Shown: positions 53,130 to 64,000 of the stretch, piece after piece | Position numbering within the stretch: position 1 is the first letter of the stretch | How the letters are laid out: each line of letters begins with the position of its first letter | Assembly: GCF_022539665.2 (NCBI RefSeq) | Contig: NC_081334.1 | Coordinates: 1,116,001 to 1,180,000 of the forward strand | Direction: 5' to 3' | DNA length: 64,000 nucleotides | Source of the DNA: Daphnia carinata | Lineage: Eukaryota > Arthropoda > Branchiopoda > Diplostraca > Daphniidae | Made by a program: the position numbers and the translations under genes | The notes under the pieces: model-generated | The model's input: the letters and a program-made list of their open reading frames with translations, nothing else | Told to the model about the DNA's origin: nothing | The model's database searches: none

Positions 53130-54418
53130 TCAATATCCCAATCGCTGAAGCTCTTGGAGTTGCTTATGGAGAATTTCTTCTTTAGTTTTTCGTATGTGGC
53201 TTTCCTAAAATAAAAAGATTGTTAGTTTATGCTTGCTTCCCATTTCTCTAAAGGTGCTTCTTTAGGATACCGTCCTAGATGCAGTGTATGAGCTTAAGAA
53301 TGTGTCAACATCCATTTGACCGGAGAGAAACACTTCAGCAATTGCTTCACTTTTCTCATCTGCCAGCGTTGCAGCTTGACGAAGGCTTCCCTGTAACATG
53401 TAAAAAAAACAAAAAAACTATCAAAGCAAAGGTTACCATTATGAAAAAAATTTGTCTTTTTACTTCAATGTTGTTAGGTAAATAACACTGAGACAAGTTA
53501 TGGTGCTGAGTACTTGATGAATCCCATTCTAACTTCAGCTCATTGAGTGTCTCATAGTGTTGCAATATCAGCTGTCGTTTAGCATTCAAGGTTTTCTTCA
53601 GGTCAGCAATACTCCCTATTTCAGAAACATTAATACTTATTGATGTTCCATGTTATCCATAAAATTTACAGTTTCATTAAATTACAGTTACATTAAAATC
53701 AGATCAAATTCATTACAGTTTCATTAAAATTCTGAGTATGTTAAATTATAGCCCTTACTTGCTATTTTTTCGACAACATCCAGGTGGTTTTTGACATCTA
53801 TTGCAACAGCCTCTGCTTGAGGAAGATCCTCAACAAACTGATGTAAAACATCTTCACTTTCACTCAGATTCTTGATCTGATATCTTGAGAGGCTTTCCAG
53901 TTCAGGAATGAAGGGAGGAATTGGGAAATATTGTTGCTGACTAAGTTGACTAGTTGATAGGAATGTTTCACTGCTGCTCCTTTCTCCATTTGGATAAGAT
54001 TTTATTTCAGGCAACTTTGTCATTTCTCGTACTATTGAATGCACAATTTGACCCAAATCTGAGTGCTCTGAATAATTCACTAATCCTGGAGACATTATTC
54101 GGCCATTGTCGGTTATCCAGTTGTGTTGAATCACAGGATTAATCCAAATCAAAGGCTTCTGAGTTGGAAAGTCGGAAGGTAATTGAATTTTTAATGTCAA
54201 TTCCCGATTTCCCGAACGAAAAAATACATGATATTCTCCGGCGTGAATTTCTCGAACACTGACAAGTAGAGTAAAAGGCTCAAAGTAACGAACTGTACCG
54301 ACGAAGCCAATAAAGCTATAACTTACTCGTTGATGAAAATCCGTAGTGAATCAATTTGTTTCTTTTTTTTCAAATGTACAATCGAAGGAGTTAATGGATA
54401 CACAGTAGAATGATTCAT
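53130..54418 (-). CDS. VPS37A: VPS37A, ESCRT-I subunit
   Basis: Five minus-strand exons: 54327-54418, 53759-54258, 53464-53615, 53271-53390 and 53130-53204. They give 312 residues in consistent phase. The N-terminal half (about 1-115) resembles the UEV-like domain of VPS37A (QLPSDFPTQKPLIWINP, SDLGQIVHSIVREM). The C-terminal half (about 165-312) is the Mod(r) domain, a long coiled coil ending EEILHKQLQELQRLGY. ESCRT-I (TSG101, VPS28, VPS37, MVB12) sorts ubiquitinated cargo into multivesicular bodies. The UEV-like part separates VPS37A from the B-D paralogues, which have only Mod(r). The second exon was set to begin at 54258 because only that acceptor keeps the frame. The length is shorter than human VPS37A, mostly in the linker. 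Confidence 0.85.
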
Positions 54419-54561
54419 CTTGACATTATCATAACCTTATTATGACAGCGGCGGACATACTTGTTTATACATAAGCACGCATCAGTCCGCGCAAATTAGA
54501 TTGGAAAGTAAGGAAATTGTAACACAGGAGTAGGGGAATTGGTGGCCCGTGATGCCGCGAA

Positions 54562-56824
54562 CTAGGAGTCTTCGAATCTCTCGGAGAGGCGGGCGCGAAC
54601 TACAGGAACGCCACGTGTTTTCCTTGGTGAATTTAAGCACTTAGCTATGGAAGATACTCGCGGAGAATGTGGATGAGTTTCTGGCAACGGAGATTTCAGA
54701 GCACTACTCATGATGTTAGCCCTAGCCGGAGTTTTCAGCCTAGTAAAACGTGATGAATGTTATTTGTAAGTTACGCCAAACCTGTTTTCAATGTTAATGC
54801 TTACTTGTTAAGGTGATCTTCGTTATATTGCATCATATTTTCTTTCCACATCGACACATTGGGATACTTTAAAAAATCTAATTCAACATTTACTAGTACT
54901 CGAAGTACATCGACATCAGTTTTGCTTGGTTGCGAACTGGTAACGAAGTTCACGACATTATTAGGCTGAATGGATTTAAATATATATATGATGACTTACC
55001 CGAAAATGTAAAATGGTGATATTTCGTAGAAAGTAGCGGGTGGAGTAGACGGCGGGGTAAAAAACTCGTCATTTCCGTTTTCAAGTATCTCGGGAGACTG
55101 AAGGTGCAGTTGGCTCAATTTGTTGCAAAGATCCGATAACGGGCTTTTGGCTTCCAGATTGGAAGAAGCCTGACACTCTTCTGCCTCACTTCGCTTTCGG
55201 CGAAAATAGTTTTCTAGTTTCCTCAACCCTTCACTGGAGCATAGATCACAAAATTCATCAAGGAATTTCCAGTACTCACTCCATGGTACATTTAGGTCTT
55301 GCGCAATATTACGGCCCACACGTTCGAGGCCCTTGTCGATATCCGATAACCTACTGTCCATCATTTTTTTCGGTGTCATTTTTTTATCACTGAGTCGATT
55401 CTGATAAAACTTGGGAACAGGTGGAGTTTTCATTTGTTGATAAAATAGTTCTGCTTCGACTGGTGACATAGGACCAGCTAGTGCTTGAAGCATCATCTGC
55501 GAATCAACCGGATACTTTTGATGGCTCTGTAGAATATAGATTTTCCAAAACATCAAGAGCCGAAAATACTATTTTAATACACAATTGTGAATCCAAGTAT
55601 CTTTCATTGTACGTTGTTGTTTTTAAATCTAAGAGCTGATGCTAGGCTATATCGTAGTAAACACGATAGAAAAACATACAGTGAAAGAAACTTAGACCCA
55701 CTAAGGCTATATAATTTTAAAACACATATTTTTGTACCAGAGGTGAGTTTGGCATTAGAGATTCTGGCGATCTTGGAGTAACATCTGGTGACCATGGCTT
55801 GCCAATGCGGGCTGGAGATGAAAGGTCTATTGGTCTAAGTACTGGTACAAAATATCTTTGGCTTAGAAGGGATCTCATTTGTGCTTCTAATTCTGGTGAA
55901 GGATTTTTACAAGAAGAACAGATAATCTAAATGGAAACAAATGAATTATTTCAGTTTTATGTAGTAGTTAAAACATGACATGATTTACTGACATCAGCAG
56001 GTGTTTCTCCTCTAGTATTTTTGCGTTCTCGATCACATTCGGGAAAAGAAAGGAATAATTCTAAAATATTCAACAACCCAAACTTTGATGCAAAATGCAG
56101 AGGAGTTTCATTAAGGAATTTATCAGGTGTGTTTAGATAGGTGTCTAGTAAATAAAACATGCGATTTTTCCGTACATGCTCCGCATCATTTCTGTTTTTG
56201 AATATACATAATGCAGGTGTTAGAATATTTGGCAAAAGAAGTTATCCAAATATTATTGAGTGATTTACTTACACATACAAGAGCCCTATGAAGCTTGGAT
56301 CAGTAATTGTATCTAAAAGAGCTCTGCAGATGGGAAAGGATTTTTTAAAGGTTGCCAGTAAAAGACCATGATATCTGTAGCGTTCTCTGATCATTGTGGG
56401 TGTATCACCTGCACTTATGAGGAATCTGAAACATTCAACATCAGTTAACTGGCAAACAAAAATTTAAGGTCAAACTCAAAAATTTTACTTACCTCGGATT
56501 TTTCCAAACAAGGAACAAAAATTCTTCACAGTTTCCTGTTTCTATAGTTCTTCGAAAAAGCAATAGTTCTTGAGGGCTTGGATTAGGGAATGGTAATTTC
56601 TCACTTGGTAATTCTTTTATTACGACATCGGTTTCAGGTTGGGTTTGTTTTGTTTGAGTAAACAGAACGGCTTCATCGCGCTCCGTAAAGCATTTAAACC
56701 GAGCTCCTTTAAATTTTTTGCAAATTTTCAAAGCTTCAACTCGATCCTCGAAAACCAAGTCTGTCTGCTGTCCTTGTTCCTGCCCCTCCAGTAAAGAAAC
56801 ACCGTAAAATGTTGTTCCGCTCAT
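54562..56824 (-). CDS. ANKLE2: ANKLE2, ankyrin-repeat protein of the nuclear envelope
   Basis: Seven minus-strand exons: 56493-56824, 56273-56425, 55993-56191, 55738-55926, 55000-55526, 54805-54936 and 54562-54739. They give 569 residues in consistent phase. Matches to ANKLE2 include the N-terminal FYGVSLL and KGARFKCFTERDEAVLF block, NPR(F/Y)LISAGDTPT, the ankyrin part LNTPDKFLNETPLHFASKFG, RIGKPWSPD, LAGPMSPVEAELF, LERVGRNIAQDLNVPWSEYW, and the late block SKTDVDVLRVL. ANKLE2 promotes BAF dephosphorylation through PP2A and VRK1 so the nuclear envelope can reform after mitosis. No N-terminal membrane segment or LEM motif is seen in this model, so either this gene lacks them or an upstream exon was missed. 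The stop lies only about 143 bp before the VPS37A ATG. Confidence 0.9.
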
Positions 56825-58328
56825 TGTTATGAATTCCGACTAGTTATGTCACCTAGTGAACCATCTTATAAAAAGCGAAACTGTTATGAAATGGAAATTA
56901 ATAAACGTTGCTTTTCTCTAGCAGACTTTACCAGCTTTATTTGTATCTGGAGTTTGGGATAAGCAACGTTGCCAGCAAAGAAAAATGGAAGGCAGCTAAA
57001 CTCTTTGGGGAATTTAGCTTTTGCAGTGTCAATTTTGCCAAAAAGGTTAGTATCAGTCCAGTTCAAGTCTAACTGGTTCGTCCATCGTCGCGTTAAAATT
57101 ATGTAGCAACTAGTTAAATTTGCACTTTGATGTATTGTAAACATGATCAAGTTATTTGCATGAATGTAATATATACTAAAGCAGTAAAGGCGGTATTTCA
57201 GAGGTGAAGTGAAGAACGAAGAATTTATTTTCAGCGTCAGAATTCGTGTCTCGTCTTTTCTTAAAAGAAAAAACTTCTTTTGAGATAACCGCTAGTTTTT
57301 GTAGTAGAAGTAGGAAACCGACCGGTTTTAACAATTCGAGGTCGAACAGCACAAATTTACCGAGAAGTTTTTTAGGTCCCCTCCATCATAAACTAGTCTT
57401 GATTTGAAATTCTATGCGTGCCTGAGTGTATTAAAATCAACGTGGGAAAGAAAAATTCGGATGTCAAAACCAATCGGTTGAGTCCTGTCGTGCACCTGTA
57501 CAAACTTCCAGGTCTGTTTTTCTCCTCGTGTTCATGACATTTAAGAAGCAACTAAGTGCATAAAAGGAGATTATTATTTCTGCTGAGCTCATTAGCTATA
57601 AAAGAAAAGTGATTAAGAAAAGTTGCATCGCTGTGTAGCCTATGCGTTGTTTTCAACTAAAATTGGTTGAATCGTTCGGTTGTATGGAGTAGGTGTAATG
57701 GTGAAAACCGGTGCATGACTGTCTTCCAGTACCATCAACGAAATTTCAACCCACCAAAGACGTAAAGCGTTCGAATTTCATCCAGAAAACTGAACTGAAC
57801 ATTAGTAATAGGCTTAGTGATAACTTGGCAGTTGGTAGGGCTGTCTCATCAGAAAAAGCTGTACACAGCCAACGAGACAAGACGCAATCGGGCCGGTACC
57901 CCAGCAGGCCTGCCCTGGCATGCATGGATCTGCGCCCAACGCTTCACCTAGCAAGAACTGGCTTTGGCGCCTTCAGTGCCTTAATACAACTACGGGCATT
58001 GTCAATTCTGTTTTGCCGTTTTTCGTGTTCAGTAAAGTGTTTGTGCAGTGTGTGTGTGTGTGTGTGTGAATGTGTGTGTGCAAGAAGTTTTGTAAGCGCG
58101 GACGTTCGGAAATGGCGTGGCGATGGTTGTGAAAACTGGGAAACATTAGTGTATTAACTACCGTCCTGCCAATAAAGTGAATCGGCAGCCATCATTCGGC
58201 TGATGAAACAAGTTTTTCCACCACCACTGTTGACGAACTTAGACAAGAGAAAAGTGAACTCTCGTGAAAGAAAAGGGTAGAACGTATAAAAGACACGTAG
58301 CCCAGAACCAAGAGTCACAGCTAATCAA
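56825..58328. other. Divergent region between ANKLE2 and ubinuclein
   Basis: It should contain both promoters and 5' UTRs. A (GT)n tract lies at about 58036-58080. The open frames (minus 56884-57150, plus 57711-58157) have no recognised domain. Confidence 0.5.
58036..58080 (+). repeat. (GT)n microsatellite in the ubinuclein 5' flank
   Basis: Two GT runs separated by 'gaat', about 250 bp before the ubinuclein ATG. Confidence 0.8.
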
Positions 58329-61300
58329 ATGAGTGAGCCCAAACGGATAGCCCTGATTCCGCTGGCAGCAGCAGAAGCAGCGCAAGCACCATTGCCGGCC
58401 AAAAAAGACAAGAAATCCACAACTACAATTGTCAAAACGCATCGTTTTACTTTGACGTTACCCGACTCTACAGAGAAATCTTGTCCAGAATTCAACTTTG
58501 CCGACCTCATATCTGCTCTGACGGTAACCCCTTGTGTGGTTTTGTTTTGTTTTCTTGGCTTCAGAGGTGTTTTAGGTAGTGAAATGATAGAGGGCCAAGA
58601 AATGTTACAGTTGGATATTAGGTTTCATGTGTGTCGTTGTAGCTTAGATTTATTTCAAAGTAGGGTTCATTTGAGTGCATTCACGCCGTCTGCTCCATAC
58701 TTTGTGAAAGTGGCATTTAAAATGAAACTGACAGCAGGTCGCCATGTTTTTGTCTTGTATCAAGCAGGAGAGAGGACAGTGGCCCCGCTCAGAGGAAGAG
58801 TTGGCGGGGCCTCTTCGAAGTTTCTTTCTTTCGCATGGTTTCACCTCCTCACCGTGTGTATTTTCTTACTCTCGCCAATCAACCCAACTCCAGTGCAGCA
58901 TTCTTTGTATCGATTCAGTGCATTAGGATAGCATTAGTTAAAGTTTTTTTTCTTCTTCAATCGACGTTTGCGGGATAGTGAGAGTGACGGGTTTTCAATT
59001 CGTTGGCATCGTTGCCGCATTGCTTTGCAATTGTCGTTACTCGCGTACAGGACGCTGTTACCACCAAAAAGTAATCTTCGTTTTCCCAGTTCTTATGGAC
59101 GTTGGAGTTAGATTGAAAGAGCGCCATTTTTGTCTCTTATTGCACCTCGTCTTTATGGCGGCGGAGCGGGCGACTAAGTACGGATGAGTCACCTGGCGCT
59201 AGATCGTTGAGTTATCTCATTCATCTTCGTTTACATTGTTTAAATTTTAGTAATGATTAATATTTTTTGTTATTGTTGTATAATATTAAATTCGTGCAGT
59301 GTGTTGTTATAAAAAAAATCCCTTTTTTAATCTCGGAATATTTTTACTACACTAGACTGTTTAAGGAGTTAAATGATATTTGATTACTAGGAAATAAAAG
59401 CATAATGAATCATACGTTTGGGGGATTTAAAGGGGATTGAATAGAATGTCAATGTTATCTCCGCAAAGTGGGAAAAGTTTAAAATGAAATATCAACTTCA
59501 AGGAAGTCAATATAGCTTTTTCTTTTTGTAACTATTTTGAAACGGACATGTGTATTTATATTCTTTGGAAGGAGAATCAACGTAATAGGGAGGCAGTCGG
59601 TGGAACTGTGTGAATTAGCCAAGTGTTTTCTTGCAAATTAGTAGAGGTCCTGTCGCTCACATTCCTCTACTATCTTAATATCGATCTCCTTCAAGGATTT
59701 TACCGCTAATTTTCCGAATTGGTGTCAAGGTAACATTTTGTGAAAAATAGTTTCTTAGAAGCAATGCACAAATGTTCAAATCGGCATGTTTTACTTGCTT
59801 TACTTGTGCATTCAATGATGTATGAAAAATGGGTCTGTAAATAGCTTGGTATAAAGTATGCAACCAATGTCTCAAATTAGGCGTGAAGGTCATTTTACCG
59901 TCCATCTGTTCCCCATTAAGTTTTTCAAAAGCGGTGCCGTAATTTGTTACATAAATTGAAGACTTTGATAAAGTATTGAACTTTCTTTCGTCTGGTTTAG
60001 AAAAAGAAGGAAAGTCACGCAACGAATGGTTCTACTCCCGCAGTTTCGACAGGGCCTCTACTCGATCCGTTTGCAGAAGATGATGAAGATCAACTTCGCG
60101 GCATTGCAAAGAAGTTTGAAGAAAAATATGTGAGTTATATTTTTAATATAATTTTTATTATTATTCTTTTTCTTATTTTCTTAATTTGCCACGTTTGTCT
60201 TTTAGGGTTTGCCTGCCGCGAAAAAGAAAAAGTCACGAAAGTATGATGATTATGTCGATCTGGGGGCTGGTTATGATGAAAACGATCCCTTTATCGACAA
60301 CACTGATGCGGTAACCAGCATTTTTAAAAGCATAATTTAAAAACAAAGTTAATTTCAAAATCGTTTTGGGTCTCACAGTACGATGAAATAGTTCCTGCTG
60401 AAGTAACAACGGCCCATGGCGGATTTTACATTAATTCAGGAGCACTCGAGTTCAAACCGGTAGAAAAACGTTCCGATTCTGAATCCGAGTCAGAGTCGGA
60501 AAGTTCCGAGTCTGATTCTGAAGATTCTCTCTCTGAAGCCAGCACCACTCCTATTAGTACAAACAAAAAACGGAGGGTCAGTTTCCACATGTTATTCATT
60601 CCAAGTACAAGAGTACTGAGCGATTTCTTTACTGTAGGTAATTGAGTCGGACGACGATGACTCACCTGAGGAAATCCAACTAAATGGATCTGAAGGAGAA
60701 GAGACAGATGTCAAAAAGAAAAAGCTTCGGTTGGATGACAGTGGAAACGTCCAGCAGGCTAAAAGAAAGAAAATGTCTTCCCCGCTTGAGACTAGTGTCA
60801 CTGGGGAAGCCAGCTCAGTTTCTTCTAAAAAACCCCGACCTAGTGTGAAAGAACTATTGCAGCAAAAACGGGAACATGAAAAAGCTACCCCGGATATTGC
60901 TGAAAAACCCGTCACCAAGAATCTTAATAACAACGTTTCAGTTACTCCAACTGCCGTCGTGACTACCCCGCCAGTGCCGAAAGACGTATTACAGTTGAAG
61001 CGAGATAAAGAGAGGGAAGTCGTCGACTTGTCAGTAGGAAGTAAAACTACACCCGAAACAGCTGTCGTCACAACCGATTCGTCGTCGGATTCGTCAGACT
61101 CCTCATCGGACTCATCCGAGTCTGAAAGTGGAGGTGACGAGGATGAAGACGGTAGAGATGCGGATGCGATGAAGGGAGAAAATGATCCTGATGCCAAACT
61201 GCCTAATAATTTAACCCCCGCTACATTGGCGGTCATCGAAGATATTAAAAAAGCAGCGGCGTCTTCAGATCAGCAAGGAAAATGTCGTTTCTTCTCAACG

Positions 61301-64000
61301 GAGATTAATCGTCTTCTTTTGGCGTAACTAATATTTAGATTTTTTTTTCTGAATGTATTCGTTGGCAGTAACGAATGCAATTTTCATTAATTGAATAGTA
61401 TTGAGTTACAGGCCCGACAGTATTCGTGCAGTAAGAGACAAGCCATCTATACCCATTTGACTGGTTTTCTTCCATGTACAAAACACACACTACTCAAACG
61501 AGCCAAGAATCTAGTTTTGGAAGATGTTGAATCGAAATTAAAACCGGCTATTCGAAAGTAGGATTTTACAAATGTTCTGTGAAATCCTTTTGCAACTTTC
61601 AAATAATATTTTCTTCTAAAATTAATTCAAAAGGTTGCAGGTGTCTGTTGAAAAAGTCATTGCTGAACAAATTGAACGACATGCCACTCAATGCCAACGG
61701 TTAGCAGATGCCAAGTAAGTAGTTTCTTCAGTCCTCTATATCAAGATTCTTCTTTATGTGGTCGTGCGAATCCATTTTGTTCTGTTTGAGTCTTAATCAT
61801 TTGTTTCTTATCCTTGCTCGTCAACCTCTCTCGTTTGGGTGGCTGTTTCGGTACACAGTCCGGAGAGGTACCTCGAGTATTATCGCTACGTGTGGTAAGA
61901 ATTTTTTTGACCACTCGGGTTTAGATTGCAAGGTCTTAGGTTGGCTGTTAACCTGACCCTATTGTTTTGTGAGCTTTTGGGCGTGTTCACTGCACTTGGT
62001 AGAAATCACCGAACATTAAGACGATGTGAAATTTCAGGCTTCGCTGCTAAGGCACATCTGTTTGATCCATTCCGAGACAATTCCGACCCTACACAACATT
62101 CAAAGAATCAGACATATGATCAATGGACAAAGTGACTAATACGTTGGAAACCTATTGCTTTGGGTTGAGGTTACTAATGACGTACGCTAATTTCAAATAC
62201 CCGTCTTTAATGTTTCACGCTTTACATCACCCCGATTCTTGTGTATGTGACGGACACTAGGTTTTGCGGAAGAAAATCTAAATTGTGTGGCATGGCTTTT
62301 TTTTTTCATGTCCATCGTGTGGATCGTCAGCTTTGGGCTGAGATTTATTAACGAAAAAATAATTCTCGCATTTTACGAATGAGCCTTAACATACAGTTCT
62401 TTTGTAACTCGTATTTTGTGTAGGGATCCTGAATTAGAACCTGCTGGGGGAACGGATGACGAGGACAAAAAACCAGAGAAAAGTAACAAAACACCACAGC
62501 CTCGCAGAAGATTCCAATGGAGTAAAGAAATGCGGTAATATATCTTAAAATAACTAATTATATCCATTCATTGTAAGCAATTTGTTTTTCTTTTCCTCTA
62601 GATCAATATTGAACCAAGTGGTTTACTTAAAAGCCGAGTGCTTCAACTGGTCAAAACTGCGAAAGGAAACTGCTGCTGAGTACCTGCTTCGTTTCCTAGA
62701 TTCAGAAATCCGACTACTCTGGCCGAAAGGTTGGATGACGGCAAAAATTCTCTTCAAAGAAAGCCAAGAAGCTCATTCCTTTGTGACGTGAGTTTTTGTT
62801 TAATTTAGATAGATAATAATAATTTGTACCAAAAATCCGGTTAGTCCACGCATTTCGTTTTGTTTTTTTTGTTTTTTTCTAATAGATCGAAATCAAAATT
62901 GAATCCAGCTGTTAAAAAACCTAGCATTCCTCGCTCAGGATTAGTTGATGCTTTGGCACTACCGTCGCCAGTTGCTCCGTCCACACTGTCCCAAAATGCT
63001 ACAAATACTCCGCCATCTTTTGTCTCTAAAGAGATAAAGAAATCTCAGCTCAAAGATCGGATGTCATCGGCACTAGCACAACCTGTAGCTCGGCAAGATT
63101 CCAACTCTGTCCACCATCGAAGCGATTCTGCACCCAACTTATCCTCAGGAAAAGCTGAAAAATCTCGGTCAGAAGTGAACGTACCCACCATTAGGCCGGA
63201 CAATGGCGCCAAGTTAGATGTTACCAAATATCGTCCACGGCCAGACCCGACGTGTTCTGCCGCACGAACAGAAATTCATCACATAACTAAAGATCCTAAC
63301 AAGTCTAGTTTTCGCCAAAATGAGAGTCCTCATTCCACTAATCACAGTAGAGTGACCGATGCCAACCAAACGAATAATTCGAAATCGGACCACCCGAGTG
63401 ATCTTGTGAAGCCGAAAATCGAGGGGGCCACATCCAAAGCCAACCCTGTTCACGTTCGATCTGATTTAGGCATCGTTAAAAGCGACGCTCCTCAATCTAC
63501 AAAGCCTAATAAGGTTGACTCGATCAAACCGCGCCACGATTCAAATTCGATTTCACGTGGAATGGAGAGCAACAAACAATCAAGATCAGACAGTGCCGCT
63601 TCATCTGAAGTGAAATTGAATTCAGTTTTACGTGGACCGGATAGCAGTAAACAGTCCCGATGGGATAACGTCTCATCGGCTGAAGTGAAAAATCGTTTTG
63701 ATCATGGACAAACTGTGACGAAAGTTGATCCAGCTCAGAATAAAGTTGATGTTATCCCGTCCGACGGAAACTCCACGAGCAACTCAAAAGTGGGCAAAAC
63801 CAGCAAACCTGTTCCAACCGTAAGCGCATCTCTAGCTAACTCTCTAGCCTCTTTCGTGGATTCGGGTCTGCGTTGGACGGATAGTATTCCAGGTGTGTTG
63901 GACCTTAGCGATGATCAACAACAACCTCGACCTACGTCAAAAGCAGCTGAACCTTCTACCCGAGCAGATTCGCATTTCGTCAAGGATCCTGTTCCAAAAT
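58329..64000 (+). CDS. UBN-like: Ubinuclein/yemanuclein, HIRA complex histone chaperone subunit (truncated by window)
   Basis: Exons found: 58329-58523, 60001-60129, 60206-60310, 60379-60576, 60638-61323, 61399-61557, 61634-61714, 62424-62534, 62602-62787 and 62886 to beyond 64000. That is about 988 residues so far, in consistent phase. The first exon starts MSEPKR, as in vertebrate UBN1 (MSEPHR). The conserved Hpc2-related domain spans about 95-165 ([40 protein letters not shown]). A long acidic, Ser/Lys-rich region follows, and then the UBN middle domain ([45 protein letters not shown]). The last exon is low-complexity, Ser/Asp/Lys-rich, and runs off the right edge. Ubinuclein binds H3.3-H4 and works with HIRA and CABIN1 in replication-independent H3.3 deposition; fly yemanuclein does so for the sperm pronucleus. 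Intron 1 is about 1.5 kb and the intron after 61714 about 0.7 kb. Confidence 0.9.
61859..61894 (+). other. UBN-like: Candidate 36-nt cassette microexon in ubinuclein
   Basis: Inside the 709-bp intron between 61714 and 62424, a pyrimidine-rich stretch leads to ACAG. The 36 nt that follow (61859-61894) are followed in turn by GTAAGA. Inserted in frame they add 12 residues ([12 protein letters not shown], with the junction codon becoming Trp), with no stop and the same phase on both sides. There is no transcript support here. Confidence 0.35.

Noticed and set aside
58329..58931. 200-codon plus-strand frame treated as one exon
   Set aside because: Only 58329-58523 is coding. A GTAACC donor follows ACG, and the next exon at 60001 restores ubinuclein similarity; the rest is intron.
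60592..61236. 214-codon minus-strand open frame
   Set aside because: It is antisense to the ubinuclein exon 60638-61323. Its Ser-rich product comes from complementing Asp/Ser codon repeats, and no splice or start context supports it.

Overview
This window is nuclear DNA from an animal, most likely a branchiopod crustacean of the Daphnia type. The genes are split by many short introns (mostly 45-100 bp, GT-AG) and the protein families are arthropod/animal ones. No prokaryotic features are present. Gene models below were built by hand from splice signals and reading-frame continuity. For six complete models (nompA-like, PLC, CDK16/17-like, MCM2, SLC13, and the VPS37A/ANKLE2 pair) the summed coding exons are exact multiples of three.

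Layout. 1-12.9 kb is repeat-rich and gene-poor. It holds the end of a coiled-coil gene, a small unrecognised spliced gene (2218-2933), a tRNA-headed structured repeat present as a large inverted pair (3.67-5.37 kb) and once more at 8.58-9.09 kb, a broken vasa/DDX4 copy on the minus strand (5.65-7.49 kb), and MITE-like debris. 12.97-21.04 kb (minus) is a 22-exon PAN + ZP-domain apical matrix protein like NompA. 22.76-25.88 kb (minus) is a delta-type phosphoinositide phospholipase C. 30.25-43.36 kb (minus) is a PCTAIRE kinase (CDK16/17/18 type). Three separate first coding exons (43.3, 41.5 and 35.8 kb) all end in the same phase before a common exon 3, and its introns are crowded with microsatellites and homopolymers. 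44.33-48.02 kb (plus) is MCM2, with E2F-type sites in the shared upstream region. 48.81-52.74 kb (plus) is an INDY/SLC13 citrate-dicarboxylate transporter. 53.13-54.42 kb and 54.56-56.82 kb (minus) are VPS37A (ESCRT-I) and ANKLE2, only about 145 bp apart. 58.33 kb to the right edge (plus) is a ubinuclein/yemanuclein (HIRA histone chaperone complex), cut off by the window.

The genes do not form a single pathway. Two are cell-cycle or chromatin linked (MCM2, ubinuclein), ANKLE2 acts in nuclear envelope reassembly, and the kinase and PLC are signalling proteins. The observations most worth following are the structured repeat family with apparent compensatory base changes, the three-way alternative 5' exon choice in the PCTAIRE kinase, and a possible in-frame 36-nt microexon in ubinuclein.
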